A DNA stretch of 64,000 nucleotides from Malachius bipustulatus (lineage: Eukaryota > Arthropoda > Insecta > Coleoptera > Melyridae), in NCBI GenBank assembly GCA_910589415.1, contig OU342634.1, positions 4,712,001 to 4,776,000 of the forward strand, written 5' to 3'. The position numbers and the translations under genes were made by a program. Of this stretch, positions 63,960 to 64,000 are shown one piece after another; positions within the stretch are counted from its first letter, which is position 1, and the number at the start of each line of letters is the position of its first letter. The notes beneath the pieces are model-generated. The model was given only the letters and a program-made list of their open reading frames with translations. It searched no databases and was not told the DNA's origin.

Positions 63960-64000
63960 GCTTATCATAGAAATAAAAAGCGAGCATCATTTTCAAGGGC

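Overview
The window looks like insect nuclear DNA that is almost wholly made of transposable elements inserted into one another. The evidence is AT-rich sequence, short GT-AG introns of about 60 bases, an errantivirus (an insect Ty3/gypsy element with an env gene), P-like, piggyBac, pogo, PIF/Harbinger and CMC-type transposases, and many TA-flanked foldback MITEs. I cannot fix the insect order. No bacterial operon, tRNA, rRNA or CRISPR feature was seen. No host gene is certain, but two sets of exon-like islands (+ strand about 10.3-13.9 kb, - strand about 40.4-42.0 kb) may be remnants of host genes.

Layout, left to right. At 0.1-5.9 kb, a CMC-like transposase pseudogene on the - strand is split by a complete 4.0-kb non-LTR retrotransposon with a 5-bp target duplication. 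At 5.9-9.4 kb there are decayed gypsy pol pieces, split by a probable 1.2-kb solo LTR. At 10.2-13.9 kb a possible host first exon, a piggyBac element, and two phase-compatible exons follow each other. At 15.2-18.8 kb a pogo-like element holds a 5'-truncated non-LTR copy. At 19.1-22.8 kb a second pogo-like transposase is split by a 2.4-kb composite of CAGGG...CCCTG foldback modules. At 23.5-24.5 kb lies a 1-kb foldback element.

At 25.4-29.5 kb there is a non-LTR retrotransposon with both ORFs open. At 29.7-33.3 kb a P-like transposase is split by another truncated non-LTR copy. At 34.5-37.8 kb there is an R2-like, site-specific-type retrotransposon. At 38.5-42.8 kb lie poorly understood LTR-like and exon-like remnants and a pyrimidine microsatellite. 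At 42.9-45.7 kb a Harbinger element has two convergent genes (transposase and Myb-like protein), and the transposase is split by two MITEs. At 46.1-55.1 kb there is a young errantivirus copy (LTRs differ by one substitution and one 2-bp indel, TSD CGCG) carrying a Harbinger derivative between gag and pol. At 56.1-62.7 kb a polyA-tailed non-LTR element is split exactly at TTAA by a 3.6-kb piggyBac copy. At 63.4-64.0 kb lie a MITE related to one of those in the Harbinger gene, a short tandem repeat, and a membrane-protein tail that may be the end of another env gene.

The genes work as selfish units: non-LTR ORF1 (RNA-binding, PHD-like finger) with ORF2 (endonuclease plus reverse transcriptase); errantiviral gag, pol and env between LTRs; and DDE/DDD transposases acting on terminal repeats. 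The nesting gives a relative age order, because each interrupted element is older than its insert. Many interrupted reading frames rejoin cleanly once the insert is ignored.
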